Made by a program: the position numbers and the translations under genes
The notes under the pieces: generated by a model
The model's database searches: none
The model's input: only the letters and a program-made list of their open reading frames with translations
What the model was told of the DNA's origin: nothing
Shown here: piece by piece, positions 1 to 9,293 of the stretch
Layout of the letters: every line of letters starts with the position of its first letter
Numbering within the stretch: position 1 is the stretch's first letter
Source of the DNA: Hyphomicrobiales bacterium
GTDB lineage: Bacteria > Pseudomonadota > Alphaproteobacteria > SPJN01
Length of the DNA stretch: 64,000 nucleotides
Assembly: GCA_006844605.1 (NCBI GenBank)
Contig: SPJN01000003.1
Span: 1-64,000, forward strand
Direction of reading: 5' to 3'

Positions 1-2
1 AC

Positions 3-224
3 CTGTCAGCCAGCCGTGCCAAATATGAAGGTCAAGGCGTGGCCGTCAAGGCCAGTGGCGATCGTGAAGACGATACAATGTCAGCAGGCATTGCCGTTGA
101 CTTCCAGGCCAACGACAACATCACCATGGGTGCCAGCGCGGACTTCATTGACCGCGACTCAAATGTCGACGGTGACGACTATGATCGCACAACATTGAAG
201 GCCCATGTGACATGGCGTCTGTAA
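3..224 (+). CDS. C-terminal end of an outer-membrane beta-barrel protein (partial)
   Basis: The open frame runs in from the left edge and stops at TAA 222-224, leaving about 73 residues. They alternate polar and hydrophobic residues in strand-length blocks (GIAVDF, ITMGASADF, TLKAHVTWRL) with Asp/Asn-rich turns, and end in a short amphipathic strand with Trp near the C-terminus. This is the usual look of the last strands of an outer-membrane barrel such as a porin or autotransporter barrel. The family cannot be fixed because the rest lies outside the window. A clear rho-independent terminator follows 25 bases downstream. Confidence 0.5.
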   Translation: MSASRAKYEGQGVAVKASGDREDDTMSAGIAVDFQANDNITMGASADFIDRDSNVDGDDYDRTTLKAHVTWRL

Positions 225-249
225 AAACAGACTAAAAATTATGCTAAAG

Positions 250-277
250 AGAGGCGCCCAATCGGGCGTCTCTTTTT
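250..277 (+). terminator. Rho-independent terminator after the barrel gene
   Basis: The 10-bp stem AGAGGCGCCC / GGGCGTCTCT (one G-U pair) closes a 4-base AATC loop and is followed directly by a T tract. It ends the transcript of the truncated barrel gene and insulates it from the epimerase gene. Confidence 0.85.
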
Positions 278-357
278 CTTTGTGGGCTGTCCCAGATGGC
301 CTGACATCGTATACTTGATCAGGCGCTGACCATGCGCCTAGGACTTACGGGATAATT

Positions 358-1344
358 ATGACCTATCTAGTGACTGGCGCAGCAGGCTTTATCGGCTTTC
401 ACACATCAATGCGATTGTTGGAACGTGGGGAACAAGTGCTCGGCATTGATAGCATCAATGATTATTATGACCCGGCATTGAAACACGCCCGTCTGGCTGA
501 ACTGACCAAACATGCGGGCTTTACGTTAGCGCAGGTCAATATCGCTGATATGGCGGCGTTAACCGCTGCTGCGGCGCCACACAAAATTCGCCGTATCATT
601 CATTTGGCGGCACAGGCGGGCGTTCGCTATTCCATTGAAAATCCCCATGCCTATGTCGAATCGAACCTCACCGGCCATGTGAACATGCTTGAACTTGCCC
701 GGCATACTGACACGGTAGATGGGATGAGCTACGCCAGCTCCAGCTCAGTTTACGGTGGCAACAAGGAACAACCATTTTCAGAAGATCAGCGTGTTGATCA
801 ACCGATGTCCCTGTATGCCGCGACCAAAAAAGCGGATGAGTTGATGAGCCATGTTTACGCGCATCTTTACAGGTTGCCGCTGACGGGTCTGCGCTTTTTT
901 ACGGTGTATGGTCCATGGGGACGGCCTGACATGGCCATGTGGTTGTTCACCAAGGCGATTTTGGCGGGCGAACCAATCAAGGTGTTCAACAATGGCGATA
1001 TGCGCCGCGATTTCACCTATATCGATGACATCGTGACAGGCGTGATTGCAACGGCTGACAATCCCCCGTCAGATCCAGCTCCCGCAGAAGGCGTCCCGCA
1101 TAAGGTCTATAATATCGGCAACAATAATCCTGAACAGTTGATGGGCATGATCGGCGTGCTTGAGCAGGCACTTGGGAAAGAGGCAATCAAGGAATTCCTG
1201 CCCTTGCAGCCCGGTGACGTGCCTGAAACCTCAGCCAATATTGATGCTATTTCAAACGATCACGGTTTTGTCCCCAAGACAACAATTGCCGAAGGCATCC
1301 CGAAATTTATCGAGTGGTACAAAGCCTACCACAAACTTTCATAA
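358..1344 (+). CDS. NAD-dependent sugar epimerase, UDP-glucuronate 4-epimerase-like
   Basis: This 328-residue protein is an extended short-chain dehydrogenase/reductase. It probably interconverts UDP-glucuronate and UDP-galacturonate for surface polysaccharide. The Rossmann glycine motif GAAGFIG is at residues 7-13, the SSSSVYG strand with the catalytic Ser/Thr region at 127-133, and the catalytic YxxxK pair at Tyr153 and Lys157. The N-terminal block with DSINDYYDP (about residues 31-39) and the length are typical of UDP-glucuronate epimerases of the CapI/LspL type. The ATG at 358 is the first in frame and the upstream Shine-Dalgarno is weak. It stands alone after a terminator. Exact substrate is inferred from family resemblance; another UDP-sugar 4-epimerase is possible. 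Confidence 0.85.
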   Translation: MTYLVTGAAGFIGFHTSMRLLERGEQVLGIDSINDYYDPALKHARLAELTKHAGFTLAQVNIADMAALTAAAAPHKIRRIIHLAAQAGVRYSIENPHAYVESNLTGHVNMLELARHTDTVDGMSYASSSSVYGGNKEQPFSEDQRVDQPMSLYAATKKADELMSHVYAHLYRLPLTGLRFFTVYGPWGRPDMAMWLFTKAILAGEPIKVFNNGDMRRDFTYIDDIVTGVIATADNPPSDPAPAEGVPHKVYNIGNNNPEQLMGMIGVLEQALGKEAIKEFLPLQPGDVPETSANIDAISNDHGFVPKTTIAEGIPKFIEWYKAYHKLS

Positions 1345-1391
1345 GCCCTTAAACTATCCCTTCGACTCACAGATAAATGGGGTAGGGGCTG

Positions 1392-2738
1392 ATGGAAATG
1401 CTCAATAACATTGTCGGGCAGGTTAACGGTATCGTCTGGGGCGTGCCGATGTTAATCGCGATTTTGGGCACCGGCGCGTATCTGATGATACGCCTAGGCT
1501 TTATGCCCCTGCGAAAGGTTCGCCTTGCTTCTTCGCTTCTGCTTGAGGGGCGCAAGCCCGACGCCGATGCAGACGGCGACATCTCCCCCTTTGCGGCGCT
1601 GATGACCAGCCTTGCCGCCACTGTAGGCACAGGCAACATTGCGGGTGTTGCAACGGCCATCACGCTTGGCGGTCCCGGTGCCTTGTTCTGGATGTGGTGT
1701 ACCGCGCTTGTCGGGATGGCCACCAAATATGCAGAAACAGTTTTGGCCGTTCACTTTCGCGAAACTGACGAACGCGGCCGCCAAACCGGTGGCCCGATGT
1801 ATGTCATCAAAAACGGTTTGGGTAAACGCTGGGCGTGGCTTGGCGCTGCCTTCGCGTTGTTTGGTGGTCTTGCGGCCTTTGGTATTGGTAATATGGTGCA
1901 GGCGCACGAGGTTGCCAATGCCATGCAAGGCACATTTGCAATTCCCACATGGGCAAGCGCCGCGGTGATGGTCGCGCTAACCGGCTTTGTCGTCCTTGGC
2001 GGCATCAGCCGTATTGGGCAGGTGGCACAGGGACTGGTTCCCATTATGTGTCTCGCCTATATCGTAATTGCCCTGATCGTTGTTGGGGTGAATATTGATC
2101 AGGTGCCCGCTGCCTTCACAACCATATTCAAGGCGGCCTTTACAGGGCAGGCGGCAACAGGTGGCTTTGCCGGGGCGGCAGTATGGGCAGCGGTTAGGTT
2201 TGGTGTGGCACGCGGCGTGTTTTCAAACGAAGCGGGCCTTGGCACCGCAGGCATCGCGCAGGCCGCAGGGATGAGCAACAACCCCGTCAAGTCGGGTCTG
2301 ATCGGTATGATGGGCACGTTTATTGACACATTGATCGTCTGCACCCTGACAGGCCTTGCCATTATTTGCACCGGGGCATGGACAGGCGATGCACAAGGTG
2401 CCGCGCTTACGGCAGCGGCTTTTGAAACCAGCCTTCCGGGGGCAGGGGCCATTCTTGTTTCTGTATCGCTGGCAGTATTTGCCTTCACAACCATTTTGGG
2501 CTGGGCCTATTACGCCGAACGATGCTGGGAATTTTTGTTGGGCACATGGGCCATATTGCCGTTTCGTGTCCTGTGGATCGTCGCTATCCCGGCAGGTGCC
2601 TTGGCTGAATTGAATTTTGTCTGGCTATTGGCAGATACGTTGAATGCCTTTATGGCACTGCCTAATCTGGTGTCGTTGCTGTTGTTATCGGGCACGGTCG
2701 CTGCGTTAACCAAGGCGTATTTCAGCGCCCAAAACTAG
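1392..2738 (+). CDS. Alanine or glycine:cation symporter (AGCS family)
   Basis: The 448-residue inner-membrane protein consists largely of hydrophobic segments. It carries the AGCS signatures: GxGAYLxIRLGFxPLRKV near the N-terminus, then FAALMTSLAATVGTGNIAGVATAI (in two adjoining pieces) and SNEAGLGTAGIAQAA. Family members import alanine or glycine with sodium or protons. Length is normal for the family. The ATG at 1392 follows a GGGGTAGGGG Shine-Dalgarno that can pair with the preceding CTATCCC, so the leader may be folded. It lies 47 bases after the epimerase gene, and I infer no functional link. The substrate is a family-level assignment. Confidence 0.93.
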   Translation: MEMLNNIVGQVNGIVWGVPMLIAILGTGAYLMIRLGFMPLRKVRLASSLLLEGRKPDADADGDISPFAALMTSLAATVGTGNIAGVATAITLGGPGALFWMWCTALVGMATKYAETVLAVHFRETDERGRQTGGPMYVIKNGLGKRWAWLGAAFALFGGLAAFGIGNMVQAHEVANAMQGTFAIPTWASAAVMVALTGFVVLGGISRIGQVAQGLVPIMCLAYIVIALIVVGVNIDQVPAAFTTIFKAAFTGQAATGGFAGAAVWAAVRFGVARGVFSNEAGLGTAGIAQAAGMSNNPVKSGLIGMMGTFIDTLIVCTLTGLAIICTGAWTGDAQGAALTAAAFETSLPGAGAILVSVSLAVFAFTTILGWAYYAERCWEFLLGTWAILPFRVLWIVAIPAGALAELNFVWLLADTLNAFMALPNLVSLLLLSGTVAALTKAYFSAQN

Positions 2739-2791
2739 CAGAATTGTCACTGCGACACACTGCGGACGGCTTTGTAACATAAGCGCCATTA

Positions 2792-2829
2792 CCACTGTTT
2801 AAGCACAACACCGTATTTAAACAGTGGAG
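2792..2829 (+). promoter_or_regulatory. Hairpin over the ribosome binding site of the TonB receptor gene
   Basis: A perfect 11-bp inverted repeat, CCACTGTTTAA (2792-2802) and TTAAACAGTGG (2817-2827), encloses a 14-base loop. The right arm runs into the GGAG Shine-Dalgarno (2826-2829) of the gene starting at 2837. The fold would therefore hide the start of the binding site. It could be a translational control element or, as DNA, an operator. There is no T tract, so it is not a terminator. Confidence 0.5.
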
Positions 2830-2836
2830 TTTGCCC

Positions 2837-5221
2837 ATGTCACATTTAGTCAAATCAGCTTTGCTTGGCGGTGTCGCCTTGCTTGCCCTCGTGCCGCAAT
2901 CATCGTTCTCCCAAGACGCGAGCGATACCGGCGCGGACGCGTCCGCTGAATATCGCGGCCCGATGTTGGATGAGATTGTCGTCGTGGCACAAAAGCGGGC
3001 CGAAGATGCGCAGGACGTGCCCTTGTCTATTACCGCTTTGGGTGGTGAGGACCTTAAAGAAAACAATGTGAATGATGTCGGGGCACTGGCTAGTTTTGTG
3101 CCTAATATGGAGGTGATCGTGACCCCCACGATCAACCTGATTTCCATGCGTGGGCTTGGATCGGGCTATAATAAAGGGTTCGAGCAATCCGTCGCCACAT
3201 TGGTTGATGAAGTTTACTATGGCCGGGCGTCCTATCTGTCCAATGGCTTGCTCGACCTCGAAGTTGTTGAAGTTTTACGCGGCCCGCAAGGCACGCTTTT
3301 CGGCAAGAACTCGGTTGCAGGCGCGCTGCATTTCCGTACCGCCAGCCCGGATTACGATTGGGGCGTCAGTGGTGATGTGCTGTATGGCGAACGTAACGAG
3401 CTGCGCGTGGGCGGCACGCTGACCGGCCCGCTTATCGAAGACCGCATCGCCTTTCGTGTTGCAGTCCAAAAGCATGATCGTGATGGCGACATGTACAATG
3501 TCACGCGTGATAAGTATGAACGCAATATCAACAATCTAAATGCCCGCGCCAAGCTGCTGTTTGACGTTACTGATAATCTGTCTCTGACGTGGAGTGCGAG
3601 TGTCGCCACCGTTGATCAGGACGGACCGGGGTATGAGCTGGTTAAAATTCCGTCAGGGCCTGATGGTGCCACGCCATTCATGCTTGAGATTATGCAAACG
3701 TTTGAACCGCAGACAAATGCAAACGGCACTGACGAGCGTGTGTATTCAAACGCCAAGGGCTTCGTCACGCGGGAGGCGTATGATTCAGTTCTTAACGCCG
3801 CGCTTGATATTGGAGAATTCACTGTGACCTCTATCACCGCTGTGGGACAGCTGGATGAGGATGCACGGTTCGATGCGGATTTCTCGCCCATTCCGTTTTT
3901 GGAATTGCAGAATGACGAAGATTATGAATTTCTAAGTCAGGAACTGCGTGTCACGTCACCATTGGGTGATCTGGAATATGTTGCGGGATTGCATTTCTTT
4001 TACAACAGCATGTTCAACAAACAACAATTGCCCGTTTTCTTGATGGCTGATGGCCCATTGGCGCAGGTGTTGGACATCGCCGTGCCGGGGGCAGGTGCAT
4101 CATTGTTGCCATTGTTAAACCCCTTGCTCGATCCGTTGGGTGGCCCACAAGAAGCGGAACGACGTATCCAGACACTTGATCAGGAATCATACTCCTATGC
4201 CGCATTCGGTCAGGCGACATGGCATGTCACTGAAACTTTTGCAGCAACCGTCGGTGCGCGGCTGACCTATGAGGAAAAGTCCGTCACAGCCGCGGCGCGC
4301 TATATCGGTTTGTTGGCAACACCCTTGGGTGAGGGGGTAATCTTCCCCGCCGTTCAATCTGGCGCGGAGACATTTACTGTCGAACGGTCACGTGACGAGC
4401 TGGATATTTCACCCAAGGCTTCAGTGTCATGGACGCCTGAAATTGAATGGGGCATCGTTGACGACTTCATGCTCTATGGTACTGCGGCGGTCGGCTATAA
4501 AGGCGGCGGGTTTTCAGACGCAGCGCTTAACCCTGAACAGCTGGAATTTGAAGAAGAAAACTCCCTGACATTGGAAGCAGGTTTCAAATCCACACTGCTC
4601 GACGGGGCAGGGCGTGCCAACATCACCTATTTTCACACAACATTTGATGACCTGCAGGTCAGCTCGTTCAACGGTGTGTCCTTCGTGACATCAAACGCGG
4701 CTTCTGCTGTTTCACAAGGGGTTGAGTTTGAGTTCCAGTTCGTGCCGATCTGGGGCCTGTTCATCGGGGTCAGCGGCGCCTATATCAACGCATCGTTTGA
4801 CGAGTTCAAAAGCGCGCCATGCCCGGCAGAGAAAGACACAGACTCAGGTGTTTGCGACCTAAGTGGCCGTCCGCTGTCCAGCGCGCCGAAATGGAATGGC
4901 ACTGTGTCGGTGAATTATGATCGCCAGCTGTTCAATATGCCGTTCCGCGTGCTTGCGGGTGTGTCGGCACAGCTAAAGACCTTTGAATATTTCAATACCG
5001 ATCTTGATCCGTTCAACTCTCGCGATGCTTCAGCCTATTGGCGTGGGCGTATCGGCATCAAGGATGTAGATGATGTGTGGTCATTTATCATTCACGGCGA
5101 CAATCTTAGTAATATCGAAGATTTCGTGTTCACCAATGACTTGCCTGTTTTCACAGGAACGCATTTTGGGGAACGGATGCCGTTGCGATCAATCGCGGGT
5201 GAGTTCCGCCTGACATTCTAA
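2837..5221 (+). CDS. TonB-dependent outer-membrane receptor
   Basis: The protein of 794 residues should import a scarce large nutrient (siderophore, cobalamin or glycan) with energy from TonB/ExbBD. It has a signal peptide of about 26 residues, a TonB-box-like stretch DEIVVVAQKR at residues 45-54, a plug domain (DVPLSITALGGEDL, LRGPQGTLFGKNSVAGAL) and a long barrel ending in a terminal Phe (FRLTF), as expected for BAM recognition. I chose ATG 2837 over TTG 2831 because GGAG at 2826-2829 is correctly spaced only for the ATG. The ligand cannot be read from the sequence and no transport partners are adjacent. Confidence 0.93.
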   Translation: MSHLVKSALLGGVALLALVPQSSFSQDASDTGADASAEYRGPMLDEIVVVAQKRAEDAQDVPLSITALGGEDLKENNVNDVGALASFVPNMEVIVTPTINLISMRGLGSGYNKGFEQSVATLVDEVYYGRASYLSNGLLDLEVVEVLRGPQGTLFGKNSVAGALHFRTASPDYDWGVSGDVLYGERNELRVGGTLTGPLIEDRIAFRVAVQKHDRDGDMYNVTRDKYERNINNLNARAKLLFDVTDNLSLTWSASVATVDQDGPGYELVKIPSGPDGATPFMLEIMQTFEPQTNANGTDERVYSNAKGFVTREAYDSVLNAALDIGEFTVTSITAVGQLDEDARFDADFSPIPFLELQNDEDYEFLSQELRVTSPLGDLEYVAGLHFFYNSMFNKQQLPVFLMADGPLAQVLDIAVPGAGASLLPLLNPLLDPLGGPQEAERRIQTLDQESYSYAAFGQATWHVTETFAATVGARLTYEEKSVTAAARYIGLLATPLGEGVIFPAVQSGAETFTVERSRDELDISPKASVSWTPEIEWGIVDDFMLYGTAAVGYKGGGFSDAALNPEQLEFEEENSLTLEAGFKSTLLDGAGRANITYFHTTFDDLQVSSFNGVSFVTSNAASAVSQGVEFEFQFVPIWGLFIGVSGAYINASFDEFKSAPCPAEKDTDSGVCDLSGRPLSSAPKWNGTVSVNYDRQLFNMPFRVLAGVSAQLKTFEYFNTDLDPFNSRDASAYWRGRIGIKDVDDVWSFIIHGDNLSNIEDFVFTNDLPVFTGTHFGERMPLRSIAGEFRLTF

Positions 5222-5236
5222 ACTGTATTGTGATTG

Positions 5237-5935
5237 TCAGCCCAGATAAAGTGAAGGCAGGCCGTCAATCGTCAAGCACATAGTATCAGCGGCAGGCCCT
5301 GAAAGGGGTTTGCCGTTTTGTGATTTTACCGCCATGCCACATGAAATGATCTGGCCGTCATGCAGCGGGGAGACCTTGCTTGCGGCAGCAACAAGGTCCG
5401 CGACTGACCATGTAAGGTTATCTGTGTTACCGGACGCTGTAAGCGTGTTGCCAGAAGTGACTGAAATGTCCCTGCAATAGGGATCCTCAATATCATCAAT
5501 GCTTGTCATTTCCCCGACCACCAATGCACGATGGCTGACATCTGCGGCCCAAAGCGGGCGCGCAGCCTGATGCGGAATGGCGGGTGGGGAGATAATTTCA
5601 CACCCTGCGGCATACCCCTTGATAAAATCCATGCCATCATCTGGATCAATGTTAGGGGGGCTATCGGTGCAATAGATCAGCAATGTCGGCAGTATGAGGC
5701 AATCGGGGCTGATCACCGGCGGCTGCATGGTCCCAACGCCCATTGGCGGCGTCATATCAGGCAGGTCGCGCAATACCTTGCGTCCACTCATCCACCAGCT
5801 GAAACGGCCCCACAGGGCACCCAAACCGGCCTGATGGCGTAATTGCATGGCCATCGACGCGTCTGCAAAGGCGGGGAATGTCAAATAAAACGGCCAAGTC
5901 TGGGTGGCCTTGTAATGTTGGCTTTGACTTTCCAT
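5237..5935 (-). CDS. Hydratase/fumarylacetoacetase-fold protein, function unknown
   Basis: A 232-residue protein without signal peptide. The C-terminal half resembles the 2-keto-4-pentenoate hydratase/FAH fold. GCEII (near residue 110) sits where family members have the acidic metal-binding AIEIV block, ADVSHRALVVGE matches the DNAS..FVLG block, and the end shows NLTWSVADLVAAASKV followed by LHDGQIISCG, like the W-LAN-L...L-AGDIV-SG signature. The assignment is from these patterns only. Metal ligands are incomplete by eye, so activity is doubtful. It diverges from the crotonase gene at 6033 across about 100 bases, which could hold shared promoters. The start is ATG 5935. Confidence 0.5.
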   Translation of the reverse strand: MESQSQHYKATQTWPFYLTFPAFADASMAMQLRHQAGLGALWGRFSWWMSGRKVLRDLPDMTPPMGVGTMQPPVISPDCLILPTLLIYCTDSPPNIDPDDGMDFIKGYAAGCEIISPPAIPHQAARPLWAADVSHRALVVGEMTSIDDIEDPYCRDISVTSGNTLTASGNTDNLTWSVADLVAAASKVSPLHDGQIISCGMAVKSQNGKPLSGPAADTMCLTIDGLPSLYLG

Positions 5936-6032
5936 TTGCGAAACAACAACCTATATCTTGATACAGTGTAATTTTCTGAGGGGTACAGCGTTTTGCCCCG
6001 ATCGACAAGTCGAGAAAGGCATTGAACGGCCC

Positions 6033-6830
6033 ATGACCCCCTCCAGTTTCAGTGACGGCCCAATTGCGGTTGATATTTTGGATCAGGTTGCGCGCCTGAC
6101 CATTATGCGGGCTGACTATAATAACTCAATCTCAAACGGCGTGCGGCAGGGCCTGCTTGATGCGTTTGAATGGATTGCCAGCCTATCAGATATTCGCGTT
6201 TTGATTATTGAGGGCGAGGGCGAGGACACGTTCTCAATCGGGGCCGACGTCGAAGAATACTCAACCATGAGCGCCGAAGATTTGCGCCAGGCCGCCCTGT
6301 TGACCAAACAGGTGCATGAACAATTGGCCCGATTGCCGATGGTCACTGTTGCTGCCATTAAGGGTGCCTGTACTGGGGCCGGATTTGAACTGGCCCTGCA
6401 TTGCGATATTCGCTTTGCCCGGGATGACGCCCGGTTTGGCTTTCCCGGCATTACGATGGGCTTAACGTCTGGCGGCAATGCGTTGTGGCGTCTGTCGCAA
6501 CTGATCGGCGCGGGGCCTGCGCGGGCGCTTGCGTTGACGGGCGGGGTAATTTCGGCAGAGCGCGCCTTTATGGTCGGGGTCATCACGAATATCCTGAAGG
6601 ATGAGGATTATGACAATCATATTGACGGTCTGATCAATCATTTGATCGAATTGTCGCCACATGCGGTCGCGCGAACCAAAGCGATGATGAACCGCGCGCT
6701 TAGTGGGTCCCAAAGCGATGTCGCAGCCTTGGGTGTTGACGCCTTGGCTGCCTGCTTTGACGAGGGCGAGGCATCCCAATCAGTCGCCGATATGTTTGGT
6801 GGGGCAGGGCCTGACACAACGGTCCACTAA
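6033..6830 (+). CDS. Enoyl-CoA hydratase/isomerase family (crotonase) protein
   Basis: A 265-residue crotonase-fold enzyme acting on an acyl-CoA thioester. The first oxyanion-hole region is SIGADVEEYS and the second GACTGAGFELALHCDIRFA, so Glu of the FELAL block (the Glu144 equivalent of rat enoyl-CoA hydratase) is present. The second catalytic Glu (QPE in the rat enzyme) is Gly here (FGFPGITMG). A classical hydratase is therefore less likely than an isomerase, dehydratase or other crotonase activity. I start at ATG 6033; the frame extends upstream to TTG 5958 but the extra residues are unlike the family. Downstream it converges on the transglycosylase gene. Confidence 0.85.
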   Translation: MTPSSFSDGPIAVDILDQVARLTIMRADYNNSISNGVRQGLLDAFEWIASLSDIRVLIIEGEGEDTFSIGADVEEYSTMSAEDLRQAALLTKQVHEQLARLPMVTVAAIKGACTGAGFELALHCDIRFARDDARFGFPGITMGLTSGGNALWRLSQLIGAGPARALALTGGVISAERAFMVGVITNILKDEDYDNHIDGLINHLIELSPHAVARTKAMMNRALSGSQSDVAALGVDALAACFDEGEASQSVADMFGGAGPDTTVH

Positions 6831-6853
6831 CAGGCAACAGCGCAGGTTGTTGG

Positions 6854-9025
6854 CTATTTCCTGACAGACGCAAGGCTGGGGCGCGGCGTGGAATAACGCG
6901 GGTTTTGTGCCAATGTCAAAATAGGAGACAGGGCCAGCCGCTCTGGTGCCGTTTCACCCAGTCGTGCCCGATAGATCGGCACCGCTTCGATTACGCGTTG
7001 TACATAATTACGCGTTTCAGAAAACGGAATGGATTCAATCCAGTTGATAGGATCAATTTGGGGATCGCGGGGATCACCGAATTCCCTGATCCACCGATAT
7101 ACCCGATGTGGCCCAGCATTGTAGGCTGCCACGGCCATGATGTAGGACCCATCAAACTCCCGCACCATTTGGGCCAGATAGGCCGACCCAAGCAGCGCGT
7201 TATAATTGGGATCACGGGTCAGGGCACCCTGTGAATATTTCAGGTTCAGTTCCTGCGCCACAGACCGGGCGGTGCGCGGCATCAACTGCATTAAACCCGA
7301 TGCCCCAACATGTGATGTCGCGTCAGGGCGAAAGCCGCTTTCCTGACGTTGAATGGCGTATACCAACGCCTCTTCAAGCGGCAATCCCGTCAGTTGCGGC
7401 ACCAATGAAACGCCGGGCAGATCAATAACGGGATAGGCCTCCATCACCAAATTGACTTCACGGTATGAGGCACGCTTGGCTGCATCAAGCGCCAGATCAA
7501 TACGGGCCAAATCATGGGCAAGCGCCGTTAACTGCAACAGCTTGCCCGTGTCATCGGCACGTTCAGCCTGATCCAGCAAAACATGAAACAGATTGCGGAC
7601 AAGATTGCGTTCTTCAAGGTCATGCAATCGCCTGATCAGCGGCACCAATGGGTCCTGTTCAAATTGCTGTTCAAGATCATTGGCCGTAATTGTGATGGCC
7701 CCATCCATCAATGGGGGGCGCGGTTCCTTCATTGCCTCAAGCGCAAGCGACCCGTAAATCGTTTGGCCATAGCGCGCAGCGGAGGCATACCACTTTTCGG
7801 CAATTTCATGTCGCCCAAGCGCGGTGCCGCTGCGCCCCAACCAATAGGCAGCCCGTGCCCGACTGATTGGACGCGATACACCGTTATATAGCTTGAAAAA
7901 ATGGCGCGCAGCATCACGGGGACGGTCAAGATATTCAAGCGCAATCCATCCGGCCATCCATTCTGCATCAGCGAAGGAGCCGCCCGAAGACAGCCCATTT
8001 TGGGCGGCAATGTTATAGGCATCCATATAACGATGCTCATCCATCAAGTCACGGACAAGGCGCTTGCGTTCGCGCCACATAATCGCCGGCTGGCGTTGTT
8101 CCTCGGCTGCAAAGGTTGCGCCCAGCAACAGGTCAGCGGCCTCATCGGTTCGGCCCTTGCGGCGACGCCATCGTGTCCGTTCGTAAACAAAACCGGGGTC
8201 CTGAACCTGTTCACGGGTCAAAAGGCTGATCTTGCTGTCAACGCCTTTGCTAGACAGGCGCAAGGCCAAGCGTGCCTCAGCCAATTGACGGTCCTGGGGA
8301 CTGACGCGCGCCATTTGACGCCGGGCAGAGCTGCCAAAGCCTTTCCACAATAAATAGTCCAATCGTTCAAGCTGGTCTGTGCGTGTGAAATAGCGGCCAA
8401 AACGTTTGACGATGTCACGTTCCGTATCTTGGCCAAAGGTGCCTTCGCGCCAGCCTTCACGTATCAACCCAGTGCCTTCGCGGTCCTTGTTCAGCGACAA
8501 TAATGTGGCGCCATAACGAATTTTGCCAAGCGGTGTGCGTGGCGGATTTTTCGCAAACCAACTGATGCGGGTTTTAGGGCGGACGTCATCATCCAGCCGC
8601 TGTTCATATTGTGCAACCAAATTGCCGATGCCGGGCAGTTCCGGGGCACTGTCCAAAAAGGCACGCAAATCATCCATGTCCGCGCTTTTGCCTTTGCCGC
8701 GATATTCATACCAGGGCAACAAGATCATTAGCACCTGATCATCGGCGCGGCGGGCATACCGTCTGGCGGTGCGGTGATTGCCTTTACGAGCTGCGGCCAA
8801 AGCATCTTGCCAGTAGCCTATGTCCCGTTGGGACAGAATGTGGCCAAACCGGGCATTGTCGAACGGGTTAGTGGCGGAACGGGCGCCCAACAGCTCATTC
8901 AATTCCAAGGGTTTGAAATGGGGGCGAGGGGTAGCCGCATCCACGGGGCCGGATAGGCCGATAGCACCGCCTGCAATAGCCATTGCAAGGCCGATCTTTG
9001 CTATTCTCTGCCTAATGTGGGGCAC
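6854..9025 (-). CDS. slt: Soluble lytic murein transglycosylase (Slt family)
   Basis: This periplasmic enzyme cleaves peptidoglycan glycan strands with 1,6-anhydro ring formation. The 723 residues comprise a signal peptide (hydrophobic stretch then PVDA), a long alpha-superhelical repeat region, and a C-terminal SLT domain with the catalytic Glu in RQESGF near residue 562, followed by GLMQLMP and AAYNAGPHRV. I start at GTG 9025 because AAGGAGG lies exactly 5 bases upstream of it. An in-frame ATG at 9052 sits upstream of that Shine-Dalgarno and would add nine residues before the signal peptide. It diverges from dapA. Confidence 0.92.
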   Translation of the reverse strand: MPHIRQRIAKIGLAMAIAGGAIGLSGPVDAATPRPHFKPLELNELLGARSATNPFDNARFGHILSQRDIGYWQDALAAARKGNHRTARRYARRADDQVLMILLPWYEYRGKGKSADMDDLRAFLDSAPELPGIGNLVAQYEQRLDDDVRPKTRISWFAKNPPRTPLGKIRYGATLLSLNKDREGTGLIREGWREGTFGQDTERDIVKRFGRYFTRTDQLERLDYLLWKGFGSSARRQMARVSPQDRQLAEARLALRLSSKGVDSKISLLTREQVQDPGFVYERTRWRRRKGRTDEAADLLLGATFAAEEQRQPAIMWRERKRLVRDLMDEHRYMDAYNIAAQNGLSSGGSFADAEWMAGWIALEYLDRPRDAARHFFKLYNGVSRPISRARAAYWLGRSGTALGRHEIAEKWYASAARYGQTIYGSLALEAMKEPRPPLMDGAITITANDLEQQFEQDPLVPLIRRLHDLEERNLVRNLFHVLLDQAERADDTGKLLQLTALAHDLARIDLALDAAKRASYREVNLVMEAYPVIDLPGVSLVPQLTGLPLEEALVYAIQRQESGFRPDATSHVGASGLMQLMPRTARSVAQELNLKYSQGALTRDPNYNALLGSAYLAQMVREFDGSYIMAVAAYNAGPHRVYRWIREFGDPRDPQIDPINWIESIPFSETRNYVQRVIEAVPIYRARLGETAPERLALSPILTLAQNPRYSTPRPSLASVRK

Positions 9026-9148
9026 ATGTGCCTCCTTACCCGGTTTCAGCATCGTGCGGTGTTGCTGACGAAATCACAGCGTGTCAAATCCGTGTAGCAA
9101 AAACAAGTTTACATCCCGTGAAGTCAGCAAATTGTGATTGAAATACTG

Positions 9149-9172
9149 AATTTGTCGGTTGGCGGACAAATT
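9149..9172. promoter_or_regulatory. 8-bp inverted repeat between slt and dapA
   Basis: AATTTGTC (9149-9156) and GACAAATT (9165-9172) form a perfect dyad with an 8-base spacer in the 268-base divergent region. It could be an operator serving slt, dapA or both. No T tract follows, so termination is unlikely. The rest of the gap shows nothing I can name. Confidence 0.3.
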
Positions 9173-9293
9173 GCCTCAAAATCACGAAGGGCAAATGCCA
9201 GTCTTCACAAGCGCAAGGAAGGGCGGTAATGTGCCGCCACTCAATTACGTGGGGCGGGATGGGCCTGCGCCACCAAAAAGTTAGATAAGACCG

